From the NCBI RefSeq assembly GCF_003977755.1, contig NZ_RQWN01000001.1, forward strand, positions 1,008,995 to 1,072,994: a stretch of 64,000 nucleotides of DNA. The letters are read 5' to 3'. The stretch comes from Haloterrigena salifodinae (GTDB lineage: Archaea > Halobacteriota > Halobacteria > Halobacteriales > Natrialbaceae). The first letter of the stretch is position 1; every line of letters begins with the position of its first letter. The translations under genes were made by a program, and so were the position numbers. Shown piece after piece: positions 1-9,063 of the stretch. Below the pieces are notes generated by a model, which was not told the origin of the DNA, ran no database searches, and saw only the letters and a program-made list of their open reading frames with translations.

Positions 1-378
1 ACTCGAGATACAGCCGCTGATGAACTGTGCGCCGTCGGATTGGACCGCCTGCTGGGCCTGCTGGGTCGCCGTCGCCGGGTCGAGTTGCGTGTCGTACTCC
101 TCGTGTTCGATCGTGAAGTCGTACTCGTCGCTGTCGTTGATCTGCTGGATCGCCAGTTCGGTTCCCTGGTAGTGTTCCTTCGCGAGAGCGCTAAACTCGC
201 CCGTCCTCGGCTCGAGAACGCCGAACTGGACCGTGTCGAAGTTCTCGTCGTCTCCGCCACCCAACTCGTCCGGATCGCCGACGCAGCCGGCCAATCCGGA
301 TATCCCGATTGCACCGCCAACGGTAATTGTTTTTAGAATATCACGCCTCCGGCCACGTGGCCTGTTATCTCGAGCCAT
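1..378 (-). CDS. ABC-type branched-chain-type substrate-binding lipoprotein (3' end outside window)
   Basis: N-terminal 126 residues of a secreted solute-binding protein; the rest lies beyond the left edge. The start at 378 gives an Arg-rich n-region (R10-R11-R12, followed by DILK), a hydrophobic stretch and a lipobox LAGC with Cys32. This is the usual haloarchaeal pattern of Tat export followed by lipid anchoring. The mature part has the Leu/Ile/Val-binding-protein look (Gly-Val-Leu-Glu-Pro, then a helix with 'GTELAIQQIN'). Such proteins deliver branched-chain amino acids, amides or aromatic acids to an ABC importer. The ligand cannot be read here, but the CoA-ligase and beta-oxidation genes next door would fit an organic acid. 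A TATA-like element (TTTTTATAGG on the minus strand, about 401-411) lies about 28 bases upstream. Confidence 0.85.
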   Translation of the reverse strand, partial: MARDNRPRGRRRDILKTITVGGAIGISGLAGCVGDPDELGGGDDENFDTVQFGVLEPRTGEFSALAKEHYQGTELAIQQINDSDEYDFTIEHEEYDTQLDPATATQQAQQAVQSDGAQFISGCISS

Positions 379-400
379 ACCTTCAGTAGATTACATCATC

Positions 401-411
401 CTATAAAAATC
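401..411 (-). promoter_or_regulatory. TATA-like promoter element of the binding-protein gene
   Basis: The minus strand reads TTTTTATAGG about 25-30 bases before the ATG at 378. This spacing implies a leaderless or nearly leaderless transcript. Confidence 0.5.
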
Positions 412-590
412 GACCCCGTTTTATGGCGGTTTTATACATGCCGTCCCCGTCGTCCGGAGCCGATCCTCGACGCTCGGCGGTTCCGTTCTCGATCGCAACC
501 GAAAAACGGCCGACCGAGGTGTCCGCTCGGACGACTCGATGCGCGGGACCGAACCGGAGTATTATGTGTATTGGTGTCTATCCGCGAGAT

Positions 591-986
591 ATGTTTCGGA
601 TACTGGTGGGACTCGATACCGACGAAAACCGCGCGCGAGAGCAGGCATCGATGATCGAATCGCTCCCCGGTTCGACCGACGAGATCACGGCCGTTCTCGC
701 GCACGTGTTCCAGGAGAACCCTGAGGGGCGATCGGTCCAGCAACTCGCCGGCGTCCGCCAGGTCGCTACGGCCCTCGACGAGAGCGGCGTCGACTACGAG
801 TACTACGAGACGAGCGGCGACCCGGCGTCGGAGCTCATCGCGGCGGCCGACGAGATGGACGTCGACATGATCTGTCTCGCCGGCCGGAAACGGACGCCGA
901 CGGGGAAAGTGCTCTTCGGGAGCGTGACCCAGTCGGTCATCCTCGGAACCGACAGGCCCGTCGTCACCGTCAGCCCCGAGGAGTGA
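591..986 (+). CDS. Universal stress protein (UspA family)
   Basis: 131-residue protein of the UspA nucleotide-binding fold, the family's normal length. It begins MFRILVGLDTDE, the first beta strand with the conserved Asp, and ends with 'GSVTQSVILGTDRPVVTV', the typical family C-terminus: the G-S-x-(S/T) phosphate-binding stretch and the last strand. In-frame ATGs exist upstream (423, 567), but the extra residues have no family resemblance, so 591 is preferred. The central ATP-binding motif (normally G-x2-G-x9-G-S/T) reads 'GRKRTPTGKVLFGSVTQS', close to consensus. Monocistronic, followed by about 210 non-coding bases. Confidence 0.85.
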   Translation: MFRILVGLDTDENRAREQASMIESLPGSTDEITAVLAHVFQENPEGRSVQQLAGVRQVATALDESGVDYEYYETSGDPASELIAAADEMDVDMICLAGRKRTPTGKVLFGSVTQSVILGTDRPVVTVSPEE

Positions 987-1202
987 CCCGCCGACCGTCG
1001 TCCGACCGCCGTAGCGGCGCGGTTCGGTTCGGCAGCGAGTGCGATGGGGCCGACGGGCGTCGCGACGGGACTCGAGCGGCTGAATCGTCCGCCGCTCGAG
1101 GTGAGTCTCAGTCGACTCCGTCCTGTCAATTCCGTTGTCTCTCAGTGGCATGTGCACTCACCACATGATTTTTATCGGGGGACTCCGGATTGTTGAGTGA
1201 GG

Positions 1203-2489
1203 ATGAGTTATAAGCAGATAGAGACAGCGCCTCGGTCGGAGATCCGAGCGTTGCAAAACGAACGGCTCCGCGAAACGGTTCGCCACGCCTCTGAGAACGT
1301 CGACTACTACCGCCGGGAACTCGACGCCGCGGGCATCGCGCCGGAGGACGTACAGACGGTCGACGATATCCGGAAGCTTCCGTTCACGACGAAAGAAGAC
1401 TTCCGCGACGAGTATCCCGACAGCCTCTTCGCCGTCGACGACGCCGACATCCGACGCATTCACGCCTCCTCGGGCACGACGGGCAAACCCAAGATCGTCT
1501 CCTACACCGAGGACGATCTGGACGTGTGGAGCGAAGTCGTCGCCCGGTGTCTCGCCGCCTCCGGCGTCGAACCGGGGGAGACGGTCCAGAACGGCTACGG
1601 CTACGGCCTGTTCACGGGAGGGCTCGGCCTCCACTACGGGATCGAAGAACTCGGTGCGACGGTCATCCCGATCGGCGGCGGGCAGACCCAGCGGCAGGTG
1701 GAGCTGTTACAGGACTTAGAGAGCGACGTCCTCACCTGCACCCCGTCGTACTCGCTGTACCTCGCGGAGACGGCCGAGGAGATGGGCGTCGACGTCAGCG
1801 AGCTGCCGGTGTCGACGGTCATCTTCGGGGCGGAACCCTGTACGGATCCGATGCGCGAGGAGATCGAAGAGCGCCTCGACGTCACGGGGATCGACATCTA
1901 CGGACTGTCCGAAATTATCGGTCCCGGCGTCTCCAACGAGTGTCACGAAGCCCAGGAGGGACTGCACGTCTGGGAGGACCACTTCTATCCCGAAGTGGTC
2001 GACCCGGACACGGGAGAACCCCTGCCGGAGGGCGAGGAGGGCGAACTCGTCTTGACGACGCTCACGAAGGAGGCCTTGCCCGTGCTCCGCTACCGCACCG
2101 GCGACCTCACCACGCTCACGACCGACGAGTGCGACTGCGGCCGCACGATGGTCCGAATGGATAACGTCACCGGCCGCGCGGACGACCTCATCATCGTGCG
2201 CGGCGTCAACCTCTATCCCAGCGAGATCGAGGCCATCGTCCTCGAGTTTGAGGCGGTCGCGCCCTACTACCGCATCGACCTCGATCGCGAGGACAACCTC
2301 GACACCCTCGAGCTCACGATCGAACTGGTGGAGGGGTTCGACGGTGACGTCGCGGAACTTCGAGACCGAATCCTCACTCGGCTGTCAAACGTCCTCTCGT
2401 TTACGCCGGACGAACTGAACGTCGTCGAACCGGGTAGTATCGAGCGCACGAAGGTCGGCAAAGTGAAACGCGTGTACGACCACCGATAG
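1203..2489 (+). CDS. Phenylacetate-CoA ligase-like adenylate-forming enzyme (PaaK family)
   Basis: 428-residue AMP-forming acyl/aryl-CoA ligase, the usual PaaK length. Seen in order: an N-terminal helical part with 'ENVDYYRREL' (typical of PaaK), the P-loop-like 'SSGTTGKPK', 'GAEP', 'YGLSEIIGPG' (the adenylate-binding YGxTE equivalent), 'RYRTGDL', and the C-terminal hinge and swinging domain 'GRADDLIIVRGVNLYPSEIE'. The family activates phenylacetate and related carboxylic acids with ATP and CoA. GTG at 1197 is possible, but ATG at 1203 lies about 30 bases after a TTTTATC TATA-like element and is preferred. Nearby MaoC and beta-oxidation genes support a role in organic-acid activation; the substrate is not readable. 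Confidence 0.85.
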   Translation: MSYKQIETAPRSEIRALQNERLRETVRHASENVDYYRRELDAAGIAPEDVQTVDDIRKLPFTTKEDFRDEYPDSLFAVDDADIRRIHASSGTTGKPKIVSYTEDDLDVWSEVVARCLAASGVEPGETVQNGYGYGLFTGGLGLHYGIEELGATVIPIGGGQTQRQVELLQDLESDVLTCTPSYSLYLAETAEEMGVDVSELPVSTVIFGAEPCTDPMREEIEERLDVTGIDIYGLSEIIGPGVSNECHEAQEGLHVWEDHFYPEVVDPDTGEPLPEGEEGELVLTTLTKEALPVLRYRTGDLTTLTTDECDCGRTMVRMDNVTGRADDLIIVRGVNLYPSEIEAIVLEFEAVAPYYRIDLDREDNLDTLELTIELVEGFDGDVAELRDRILTRLSNVLSFTPDELNVVEPGSIERTKVGKVKRVYDHR

Positions 2490-2740
2490 CCCCTTCGGGA
2501 CGTCGCGTCGAGTCGAGTCGCACCGTCGATCGGATACAGGTGAAAGTCGACCGGCCCGTGTCGGACCCGACGCCGACAGCGTCGACCGACTGTAGTGATA
2601 TCTCCGCGGCGTACAGGTGCTCCGGCAGCGGAGTTGTCGATTCGAGCAGCGGCGACCGCGAGCTCGCATCGATTCTCGGTCGCGTCTCCGGTTCCCGTCA
2701 CTGAGGTAAATTATTTGTGTCATGAGAGGGATGGTCACGT

Positions 2741-3199
2741 ATGGCATATAGCTACGAGCCGCATCACTTCGAGGACTTCGAACCCGGCCAGGAGTTCGAG
2801 AGCGTCGGCCGGACCGTCACGGAATCCGATTTCGTCATGCACTCGGCGCTGGCCGGTGACTGGACCGAACTGCACACGAACAAAGAGTACGCGGAGGACG
2901 GTCCCTTCGACGGCCGGATTGCCCACGGGCCGATGACGTTCGTCCAGGCAACGGGCTTCGTCTACCGCACCGGGATCGTCGAGCGCACAGCGTACGCTTT
3001 CCTCGGGATGAACTACATGGATCTCCCGAACCCGGTCTACATCGGAGACACGCTCTCGCTCGAGATGGAGGTCAGCGAGAAGAAGGACGTCGAACACGAC
3101 GACGCCGGTATCGTCGTCCTCGACACCGAGATGACGAACCAGGACGGCATCGTCGTGTTTCAGGGCGACATGAAGTTCCTCATCAAACGGAAGGAATAG
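2741..3199 (+). CDS. MaoC-like (R)-specific enoyl-CoA hydratase / dehydratase
   Basis: 152-residue single hot-dog protein. The hydratase-2 signature is clear: Asp40 and His45 (GDWTELH, D-x4-H), then 'FDGRIAHGPM', the family's overhanging segment. This is the active-site dyad of MaoC hydratases that add water to 2-enoyl-CoA esters. It follows the PaaK-like ligase on the same strand after about 250 bases, so it probably has its own promoter. The exact acyl chain is unknown. Confidence 0.85.
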   Translation: MAYSYEPHHFEDFEPGQEFESVGRTVTESDFVMHSALAGDWTELHTNKEYAEDGPFDGRIAHGPMTFVQATGFVYRTGIVERTAYAFLGMNYMDLPNPVYIGDTLSLEMEVSEKKDVEHDDAGIVVLDTEMTNQDGIVVFQGDMKFLIKRKE

Positions 3200-4099
3200 C
3201 GCGCAGAACGCGGCGTCGCCGACGGAGGCCGTCGGCGCGGACCCGTTCGTCGGAGTCACATCCGTATCGATCCGGTCATCGGAACTGCCCGCTCACAGTC
3301 GGCGTCGCCTCGGTCCGATACTCGGCGGCGACCAGGCGATGCGAGAGCGACAGCTATCCGACCGCAGCGCGCGAGGGCTGGTCCCGAACCGTCCGACGCT
3401 CGCTTTCCAGTGATTCGTCGCCGACGTTTCGCCGTTACCGGCGTCCGATCGCGTCTCCAAAACCGCACGTGACCACTGTCCCGACTCCGACGCGAGCGCG
3501 GTCACCTGGCGGCATCTATATAATATACCACACATAGTTGTCTATCTGGTATTTAGTTCGGGATGAACTCGAGAGAACTGACCATACTTCGCCGTACACA
3601 CCGAGCAGCGATCGCGATGAGGGACTTCGATCGCGAGCTCGTGTATCGGCGGTAAACGGAGTACAGATACCGGTATCGTAGTAGTCTCGCCTTCGAGACC
3701 ATAACCATATTGCAGTCGATGATCTGTCTCTCTATCTGCGCCTATTTTGCCTTATCTGCCGCGTAGTGCGCCTGAAATCCCGAGATATCGATCCTAGCCC
3801 TTACGAGTGGAGAGCTGCTGTCGAATAGCGTTCCGTCGAGTTCAATTCGACTACTACTTGACTCCAGATGTAATATGACATTGCTACGATGGTTCTTCTA
3901 TCCTACCGGATAGGATATTGTTCTTGTGGCCACGATGCACAGTAATTCCCATACGTTCGCCGGTCGGCGGTCCGAAGCTGAGGCCCCAAACTAACTTTAC
4001 AATGGAAACCAAATCGGGTGTATGGCACGATCGGAGGCACGAACGATCTCGGACGGCCAGCCCGCGACGACGCTCGCAACTGCGGGCGGAGGTGGCTAA
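3200..4099. other. 900-base intergenic stretch with no supported gene
   Basis: Short open frames occur on both strands but lack recognisable domains and have a random-looking Arg/Ser-rich composition. From about 3525 the sequence becomes more AT-rich (TATATAATATACC near 3528-3541), compatible with a promoter or a decayed gene. No rRNA, tRNA or terminal inverted repeat was recognised. Confidence 0.4.
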
Positions 4100-4957
4100 A
4101 TGGTCGACCACGAGACCTGGGGCGACGAACAGGCGACGACCACCGTCACCGTCGACGGCCACGACCTCGAGGTCGCCTACCACGAGGATGGCCCGGACAC
4201 GGGCGCGGACGATGGAGACGACGAACCGCCGGTCGTCTTCGTCCACGGAATCCCGACCTGGTCGTTTCTCTGGCGGGATATCGTTCCGGCGGTCGCCGAG
4301 AAGCGCCGGACGATCGCGCCGGATCTGGTCGGCTACGGCAACTCCGCGATGCGAGACGGCTTCGACCGCTCGATCCGCGCCCAGGAGGTAATGCTCGAGG
4401 GACTGCTCGAGGATCTCGACGTCGACCAGGTCGTCCTCGTCGCCCACGATATCGGCGGCGGGGTCGCGCTGCGCTTTGCCGCGCACAACCCGGACACCGT
4501 CGAGCGGCTAGTACTCTCGAACGCCGTCTGTTACGACTCCTGGCCCGTCGAGTTCGTCTCGAATCTCGGACTGCCGTCGACGGCCGACCTCGAGCGCGAA
4601 GAACTGGAGGCCCGCCTCGAGTCGGCGTTCGTCGACGGCACCTACGGCGAGGCCGATCCCGAGTTCGTCGCGGGGATGAAGGCGCCGTGGCTGACCGACG
4701 AGGGCCGCGTATCGCTGGTTCGCGACGCCGTCGCGACGAACACGAATCACACGACCGAGATCGACTACGGTGCGATCGAGGCCGAGACGCTGTTGCTGTG
4801 GGGCGAAGACGATGTCATGCAGCCCTACGACTACGCCGAACGGTTGGCCGAAGATCTCGACGACGCCGCGCTCGCGCCGCTGTCGGACGCCTATCACTGG
4901 GTTCCCGAGGACCGACCCGACGCCTACGCTGATCATTTGATCGACTTCCTGAAATGA
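4100..4957 (+). CDS. Alpha/beta hydrolase with Asp nucleophile (haloalkane dehalogenase/epoxide hydrolase-like)
   Basis: 285 residues with a canonical alpha/beta-hydrolase core: oxyanion-loop HGIP (49-52) followed by TWSFLWRD, nucleophile elbow A-H-D117-I-G-G, an acid in 'LLWGEDD', and a C-terminal histidine in 'DAYHWVPEDRPD'. Asp instead of Ser at the elbow places it with haloalkane dehalogenases, fluoroacetate dehalogenases and epoxide hydrolases, which use a covalent aspartyl-ester intermediate, rather than with esterases. It lies 40 bases before the winged-helix regulator on the same strand and may share its transcript. Substrate unknown. Confidence 0.8.
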   Translation: MVDHETWGDEQATTTVTVDGHDLEVAYHEDGPDTGADDGDDEPPVVFVHGIPTWSFLWRDIVPAVAEKRRTIAPDLVGYGNSAMRDGFDRSIRAQEVMLEGLLEDLDVDQVVLVAHDIGGGVALRFAAHNPDTVERLVLSNAVCYDSWPVEFVSNLGLPSTADLEREELEARLESAFVDGTYGEADPEFVAGMKAPWLTDEGRVSLVRDAVATNTNHTTEIDYGAIEAETLLLWGEDDVMQPYDYAERLAEDLDDAALAPLSDAYHWVPEDRPDAYADHLIDFLK

Positions 4958-4996
4958 ATGGACACATAACGGTAGCGGATAAAACGGACCGACTAT

Positions 4997-5521
4997 ATGA
5001 CTGACGACGAGCAACCGAACTGGGATTTCAAGGATCGCGACATCGCCATCCTCTGTGAGCTCTCGAAGGACCCGCAGCTCTCCTCGCGGGAACTGACGAG
5101 CGTGCTCAAGGCCGAGTACGACATCGACGTCTCGCACGTCACCGTCAGCGAGTCGATCCGACGGATGCGCGACGAGGGCGTGTTCAGGGAGGCGATCATC
5201 CCCAACGAGGAGTACTACACCTTCGCGCTGTTCGAGTTCAAATTCAACACCGAACACTTCGAGGACGGCTGGCGCGACGCGATGGAGTACATTCAGGGCA
5301 GCAAACACACGCTGTTTTACTTTCTCTCCGACGGGGAGTACCAGTGGAAGACCGTCATGATGTTCCGAAGCTCAGAGCAGATCTCGAAGTGGATCCACAA
5401 CTGCTACAAGGAATACGGCGACGTCATCGCGAACATCCGGAACTCCTCGGTCCACAACGTGCTCAAGTTCCGGACTGATCCGCAGATCTACGAGGATCTG
5501 CGCGGCGACCAGACCGAATAG
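4997..5521 (+). CDS. Winged-helix (Lrp/AsnC-like) transcriptional regulator
   Basis: 174 residues. The N-terminal third is a winged helix-turn-helix of Lrp/AsnC type: 'DRDIAILCELSKDPQLSSRELTSVL', then the recognition helix 'VSHVTVSESIRRMRDEGVF' and the wing 'REAIIP'. The rest (about 75-174) is an alpha/beta region with aromatic residues but no clear RAM ligand motif, so the effector is unknown. Its place between an acyl-CoA-related hydrolase and the PaaI/beta-oxidation pair suggests that it controls this local metabolic block. Confidence 0.7.
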   Translation: MTDDEQPNWDFKDRDIAILCELSKDPQLSSRELTSVLKAEYDIDVSHVTVSESIRRMRDEGVFREAIIPNEEYYTFALFEFKFNTEHFEDGWRDAMEYIQGSKHTLFYFLSDGEYQWKTVMMFRSSEQISKWIHNCYKEYGDVIANIRNSSVHNVLKFRTDPQIYEDLRGDQTE

Positions 5522-5606
5522 AACGCGGTTTCGATCCCGACTTCGTCAATTCCACGCCGGTCAGTAGGGAGTGGCCGGTCCCACGCCGACCGACGGCCGC
5601 TGCGGA

Positions 5607-6152
5607 TTAGCGATCGCCCGCGCTCTCGCCGCCGCCGCTCCGGAACAGCCGGTAGGTCGTCCGGCCGACGGCCGCCTCGCCGTCGGCGCCGGTGACCGAG
5701 ACCTGCGTGACGCCGGACGTCTTGCCCGCGCGAACGACCTCCGCCTCGGCCCGGAGATCGCCCGTCGCCGGCCGGAGGTAGGAGACGTTGAGGTCGGTCG
5801 TCGTCAGCCCGGCCCCGCTCGGGTCGTCGAACGTCGACCGGAGCGCGAACGCGCTGGCGGTGTCGATCAGTGTGGCGACGATACCGCCGTGGATCGGGTC
5901 GTAGCCGTCCGAACCGACCGGGTTCTCGAACTCCTCGTCGTGGTCGATGGCGAGTATCGCACGACCCTCCTCGAGGGATTCGACGCGGACGTCGAGCCAC
6001 GAGAGGTAGCCGTGGCTGTCGACGAACGACGCCCATTCGGGCCAGCCGGTGGCGTCGTCCGCATCGGGGACGTCGGCGGCGTCGGCCGTCGCTTCCGTCT
6101 CGGGCGCATCGGTGGCGTCGTCCGCGTCCGTCAGGTCCTCGGGGTCCTGCAT
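5607..6152 (-). CDS. PaaI-family hot-dog thioesterase
   Basis: 181 residues. After an acidic, low-complexity N-terminal extension (about residues 1-35, rich in Asp/Ala), the hot-dog domain shows 'NPVGSDGYDPIHGGIVATLIDTAS', the PaaI motif with the conserved Asn/His-Gly-Gly and the catalytic acidic residue in the long helix. PaaI enzymes hydrolyse aberrant or dead-end aryl/acyl-CoA esters to free CoA. Its ATG at 6152 lies 4 bases after the stop of the 3-hydroxyacyl-CoA dehydrogenase/hydratase gene, so the two are almost certainly cotranscribed and translationally coupled. Confidence 0.85.
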   Translation of the reverse strand: MQDPEDLTDADDATDAPETEATADAADVPDADDATGWPEWASFVDSHGYLSWLDVRVESLEEGRAILAIDHDEEFENPVGSDGYDPIHGGIVATLIDTASAFALRSTFDDPSGAGLTTTDLNVSYLRPATGDLRAEAEVVRAGKTSGVTQVSVTGADGEAAVGRTTYRLFRSGGGESAGDR

Positions 6153-6156
6153 CTCG

Positions 6157-8109
6157 TTACTCGCCCTCGAATTCGGGATCGCGGTCCTCGGCGAAGGCCG
6201 TCGTGCCCTCTAGCACGTCGTCGGTGCTTGACAGCAGGCCGAAGCCCTGGCTCTCCATCGTGAGGGCGGCCGCCATGCTCGCGTCCTGGCCTTCGTTCAT
6301 GACCTTCTTGGCGACCTCGAGGCCAATCGGCGGCCCGTTTCGGAGGTCGGAGACGAACTCCTCGATGGTGTCGTCGAAGTCGTCGCGCTCGACCGAGCGG
6401 TTGATCAGTCCCCACTCTTCGGCGCGGTCGGCGTCGATGTGGTTGCCGCGGAAGACTAGTTCCTTCGCACGGGTCTCGCCGAGCACGCGAAGGAGCCGTT
6501 GGGTGCCGCCGCCGCCGGGGATCAGCCCGAGGGTGATTTCGGGGGCGCCGAACGCGGATCGCTCGGTCGCGACGCGCAGATCGCAGGCGAGCGCGAGCTC
6601 GAGGCCGGCGCCGAGACAGAAGCCGTCGATCTTCGCGAGGACGGGACGGGGGAACTCGTTGACCGTCTCGAACGCGGGCGTGACGTCCATCAGGTCCGTC
6701 GGCTCGGCGTCGCTGAATTCGGAGATGTCGGCGCCGGCGCTGAACGCGCGGTCGCCCGTGCCCTCGATGGTCGCACACCGGACCTCGTCGGCGTCAATCG
6801 ACGAGAACAGGTCGTCGATCTCTGCGAGCAGGTCACCCGAGAGGGCGTTCATCCGCGAGGGACGGTCGAGTTCGACCTGCAGGACGCCGTCCTCGATCTC
6901 GTAGTTCAGGTCGTGGTAGGGACCGAGTTCGTCGTCGCCGTAATCGTAGAAGCCCGCGCCGGCGTCCTCGCCGGTCTTGCCCTCCGCGACGAGTTCCTCG
7001 AGGTACGGGTGGGGCTCGAAGCGGTCGGAACCCGTCTCTTCGTACAGCTCCTCGAGTTTCTCGAGGACCGTATCGAGGCCGAGCTTGTCGGCACGCCGGC
7101 AGATGCCCTCGGGGAAGCCCAGCCCGAGCTGGACGCCGGTGTCGACCTCCTCGGGCGTGGCGACGTCCTCGCCAACGAGGAAGGCGGCGCGGTTGATCAT
7201 CCGGGCCTCGGCGCGGAGCCAGTCGAAGTCGCCCGCGTCTTCGGGTTCGTAGTCGGCGCCGTCGCCGTCCTCGTAGTCGTAGAAGCCCTTGCCGGTCTTC
7301 TGGCCGAGGTCTCCGGCCTCGACCTTCTCCTCCGTGATCGGCGGAATCGGGCTGCCACCCTCCTTGCGGACGTGGTAGCCGACGTCGATGCCGGTCAGAT
7401 CGGCGAGTTCGAACGGCCCCATGGGATAGCCCCGCTCGTGGACCATCGTGGCGTCGGCCTCCCGGATCGTGGTCTCGCCGTTGGAGACCATGAACGCGGG
7501 CTCGCCGCCGAAGGGGCCGACGATGGTGTTAACGACGAAGCCGCGGACGTCCTTGCGGACGTAGATCGGCGTCTTGCCGATCGACTCGACCCACTCGTAG
7601 CCCGCTTCGGCCGTCTCGTCGCTGGTGTCTTGCCCGTAGATGACCTCCACGAGGTCCATCTTCACCGGCGGGTTGAAGAAGTGCAGGCCGAGCACGCGCT
7701 CGGGCGTGTCGACGGCCTCCGCGATGTCCGTGATCGGCAGGCTCGAGGTGTTCGTCGCCAGCAGGGTGTCCTCGCTGGTGTACTCCTCTAAGTCGCTGAA
7801 GATGTCGTGTTTCAGGTCCAGCTCCTCGGGCGCGGCCTCGATCACGAGGTCGACGTCGGCGACGGCGTCTTCGAGATCCGTCGTCGTGTCGATCCGCTCG
7901 AGGACCTCGTCGGCGGATTCATCGATCAGCTCCTTCTCCTCGAGTTTCTGCAGGCTCCACTCGATGGACTCGTAGCCGTCCTCGACGAACTCGTCTTTGA
8001 TGTCCCGCATCGTGACGTCGTAGCCGGCCATCGCGGTCACTTCGGTGATCCCGTGTCCCATGTTCCCCGCGCCCAGCACAGCGACGCGGTCGATGCTGTC
8101 GAGTGACAT
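6157..8109 (-). CDS. Fused 3-hydroxyacyl-CoA dehydrogenase / enoyl-CoA hydratase
   Basis: 650-residue bifunctional beta-oxidation enzyme. Order: NAD-binding Rossmann domain (GAGNMGHGI near residue 13), the 3HCDH C-terminal domain in two copies ('RGFVVNTIVGPF...GKGFYDYE' and a second ending 'GAGFYDY'), then a crotonase domain with the oxyanion motif 'SAGADISEF', 'GAGLELALACDLRVA' and the catalytic-Glu region 'APEITLGLIPGGGGTQRL'. Dehydrogenase-first order is the archaeal arrangement, opposite to bacterial FadB. It hydrates 2-enoyl-CoA and oxidises L-3-hydroxyacyl-CoA with NAD. A TATTAAGA promoter element lies about 30 bases before the ATG. Operon with the PaaI thioesterase. Confidence 0.92.
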   Translation of the reverse strand: MSLDSIDRVAVLGAGNMGHGITEVTAMAGYDVTMRDIKDEFVEDGYESIEWSLQKLEEKELIDESADEVLERIDTTTDLEDAVADVDLVIEAAPEELDLKHDIFSDLEEYTSEDTLLATNTSSLPITDIAEAVDTPERVLGLHFFNPPVKMDLVEVIYGQDTSDETAEAGYEWVESIGKTPIYVRKDVRGFVVNTIVGPFGGEPAFMVSNGETTIREADATMVHERGYPMGPFELADLTGIDVGYHVRKEGGSPIPPITEEKVEAGDLGQKTGKGFYDYEDGDGADYEPEDAGDFDWLRAEARMINRAAFLVGEDVATPEEVDTGVQLGLGFPEGICRRADKLGLDTVLEKLEELYEETGSDRFEPHPYLEELVAEGKTGEDAGAGFYDYGDDELGPYHDLNYEIEDGVLQVELDRPSRMNALSGDLLAEIDDLFSSIDADEVRCATIEGTGDRAFSAGADISEFSDAEPTDLMDVTPAFETVNEFPRPVLAKIDGFCLGAGLELALACDLRVATERSAFGAPEITLGLIPGGGGTQRLLRVLGETRAKELVFRGNHIDADRAEEWGLINRSVERDDFDDTIEEFVSDLRNGPPIGLEVAKKVMNEGQDASMAAALTMESQGFGLLSSTDDVLEGTTAFAEDRDPEFEGE

Positions 8110-8313
8110 GGTCGTGGTGTCGCTCGGAATCGTCTTAATACCACCGACACCTACTTAGCAATGTTAAGTGAGTTGTCCCCGGTTGTACAGCACGTTCGTC
8201 GATTCCGGTTTTCGATGAACTTCGGTAACGTTGACTCGAGTTTATCCCTACGGGCTGCGACTGACTGCCGGTTCTCTCGCGGCAGTCACTCCGCCCGGCG
8301 ACCGATCTTCCGC

Positions 8314-8625
8314 TCAACGATCGGTCAGTTCCCGAATCCGAGCCCGGACGGCGTCGGCGGAATCGTACGATTCGTCCTCGACCGGGGCGAACACGTCCTC
8401 GAGGGGTTTCGATCCGTCTTGCGTGCCGACTTCCAAGTCGCCGTGAGCGCCGACGAGTTCGCCGGCCGTCGTCGGATACTCGCGGTTCTCGAGTTCATCG
8501 TCGAGCGCGGGGTCAACCGGTTCGGGTTCGTCGTTGCGCTCGCGCGCTTCCTGAAGTTCTCGCTCCCGCTGGCGTCGCTCTTCGTCGTCGGCTTGCTTGT
8601 TTCGGCCCTTCTTGTCGTCTGCCAT
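8314..8625 (-). CDS. Small charged haloarchaeal protein (possibly DUF5789-like)
   Basis: 103 residues if started at MADDKKGRNKQ (8625). A longer in-frame start at 8721 adds residues with no resemblance and is rejected. The N-terminus is a very charged helix (KKGRNKQADDEERRQREREL), followed by 'YPTTAGELVGAHGDLEV' and an acidic C-terminus with 'SADAVRARIRELTD'. The layout recalls a widespread haloarchaeal uncharacterised family that begins MADDK(Q/K)GR; the family assignment is from memory. No catalytic motif is seen and the function is unknown. Confidence 0.65.
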   Translation of the reverse strand: MADDKKGRNKQADDEERRQRERELQEARERNDEPEPVDPALDDELENREYPTTAGELVGAHGDLEVGTQDGSKPLEDVFAPVEDESYDSADAVRARIRELTDR

Positions 8626-9063
8626 CCTCCAAATTAGGACAGCGAGCGGGATAACGCTGTGGCCGTCCGTCGCACGCGCAACCGAGACAAGCACGTTTCT
8701 GTGCAGTATCGCCGCCATCATCTCGCTTCGGTCCGACCATCCGACGTGCGGTGGCGCGCGCTGTCGGTGAACCGAGCAGGGCGAGGGTCACCGACGACTT
8801 CGTGCGAGTCGGTTGGGGAGGACGTGGCGATTCCCTGTTGCCGCGATAGCAGAGAACACTCGTTTTCGATCACTCCCTCCAAATGTTTCGTTCACTTCGC
8901 AGTTCTACTGGTCGGCTGCTTCAACGCAGATCCTCCGGGACAAACGGGGCTAGTTTACCAATTCCGTTCCCTATTCACACCTCCTCCAGACGAACGCCGG
9001 ACTGATCGCGCTCGAGAAGCGCACCCATCGAAACGCGAAACCGCCGTCAGAGGCCCGGCCCGA
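8626..9063. other. Intergenic stretch with no supported gene
   Basis: 438 bases upstream of the small charged protein and downstream of the phosphotransferase. Only shadow frames are seen. A somewhat AT-richer part at 8840-8970 may carry the promoter or 3' ends. No repeat or RNA gene recognised. Confidence 0.4.

Noticed and set aside
3790-3870. Possible tRNA-like sequence (GAGTTCAATTCGAC)
   Set aside because: The T-loop-like stretch is not matched by acceptor, D and anticodon stems.
6499-7791. 430-codon open frame antisense to the hydroxyacyl-CoA dehydrogenase
   Set aside because: A complementary-strand shadow of a strongly supported gene, with Val/Asp/Arg-rich composition.
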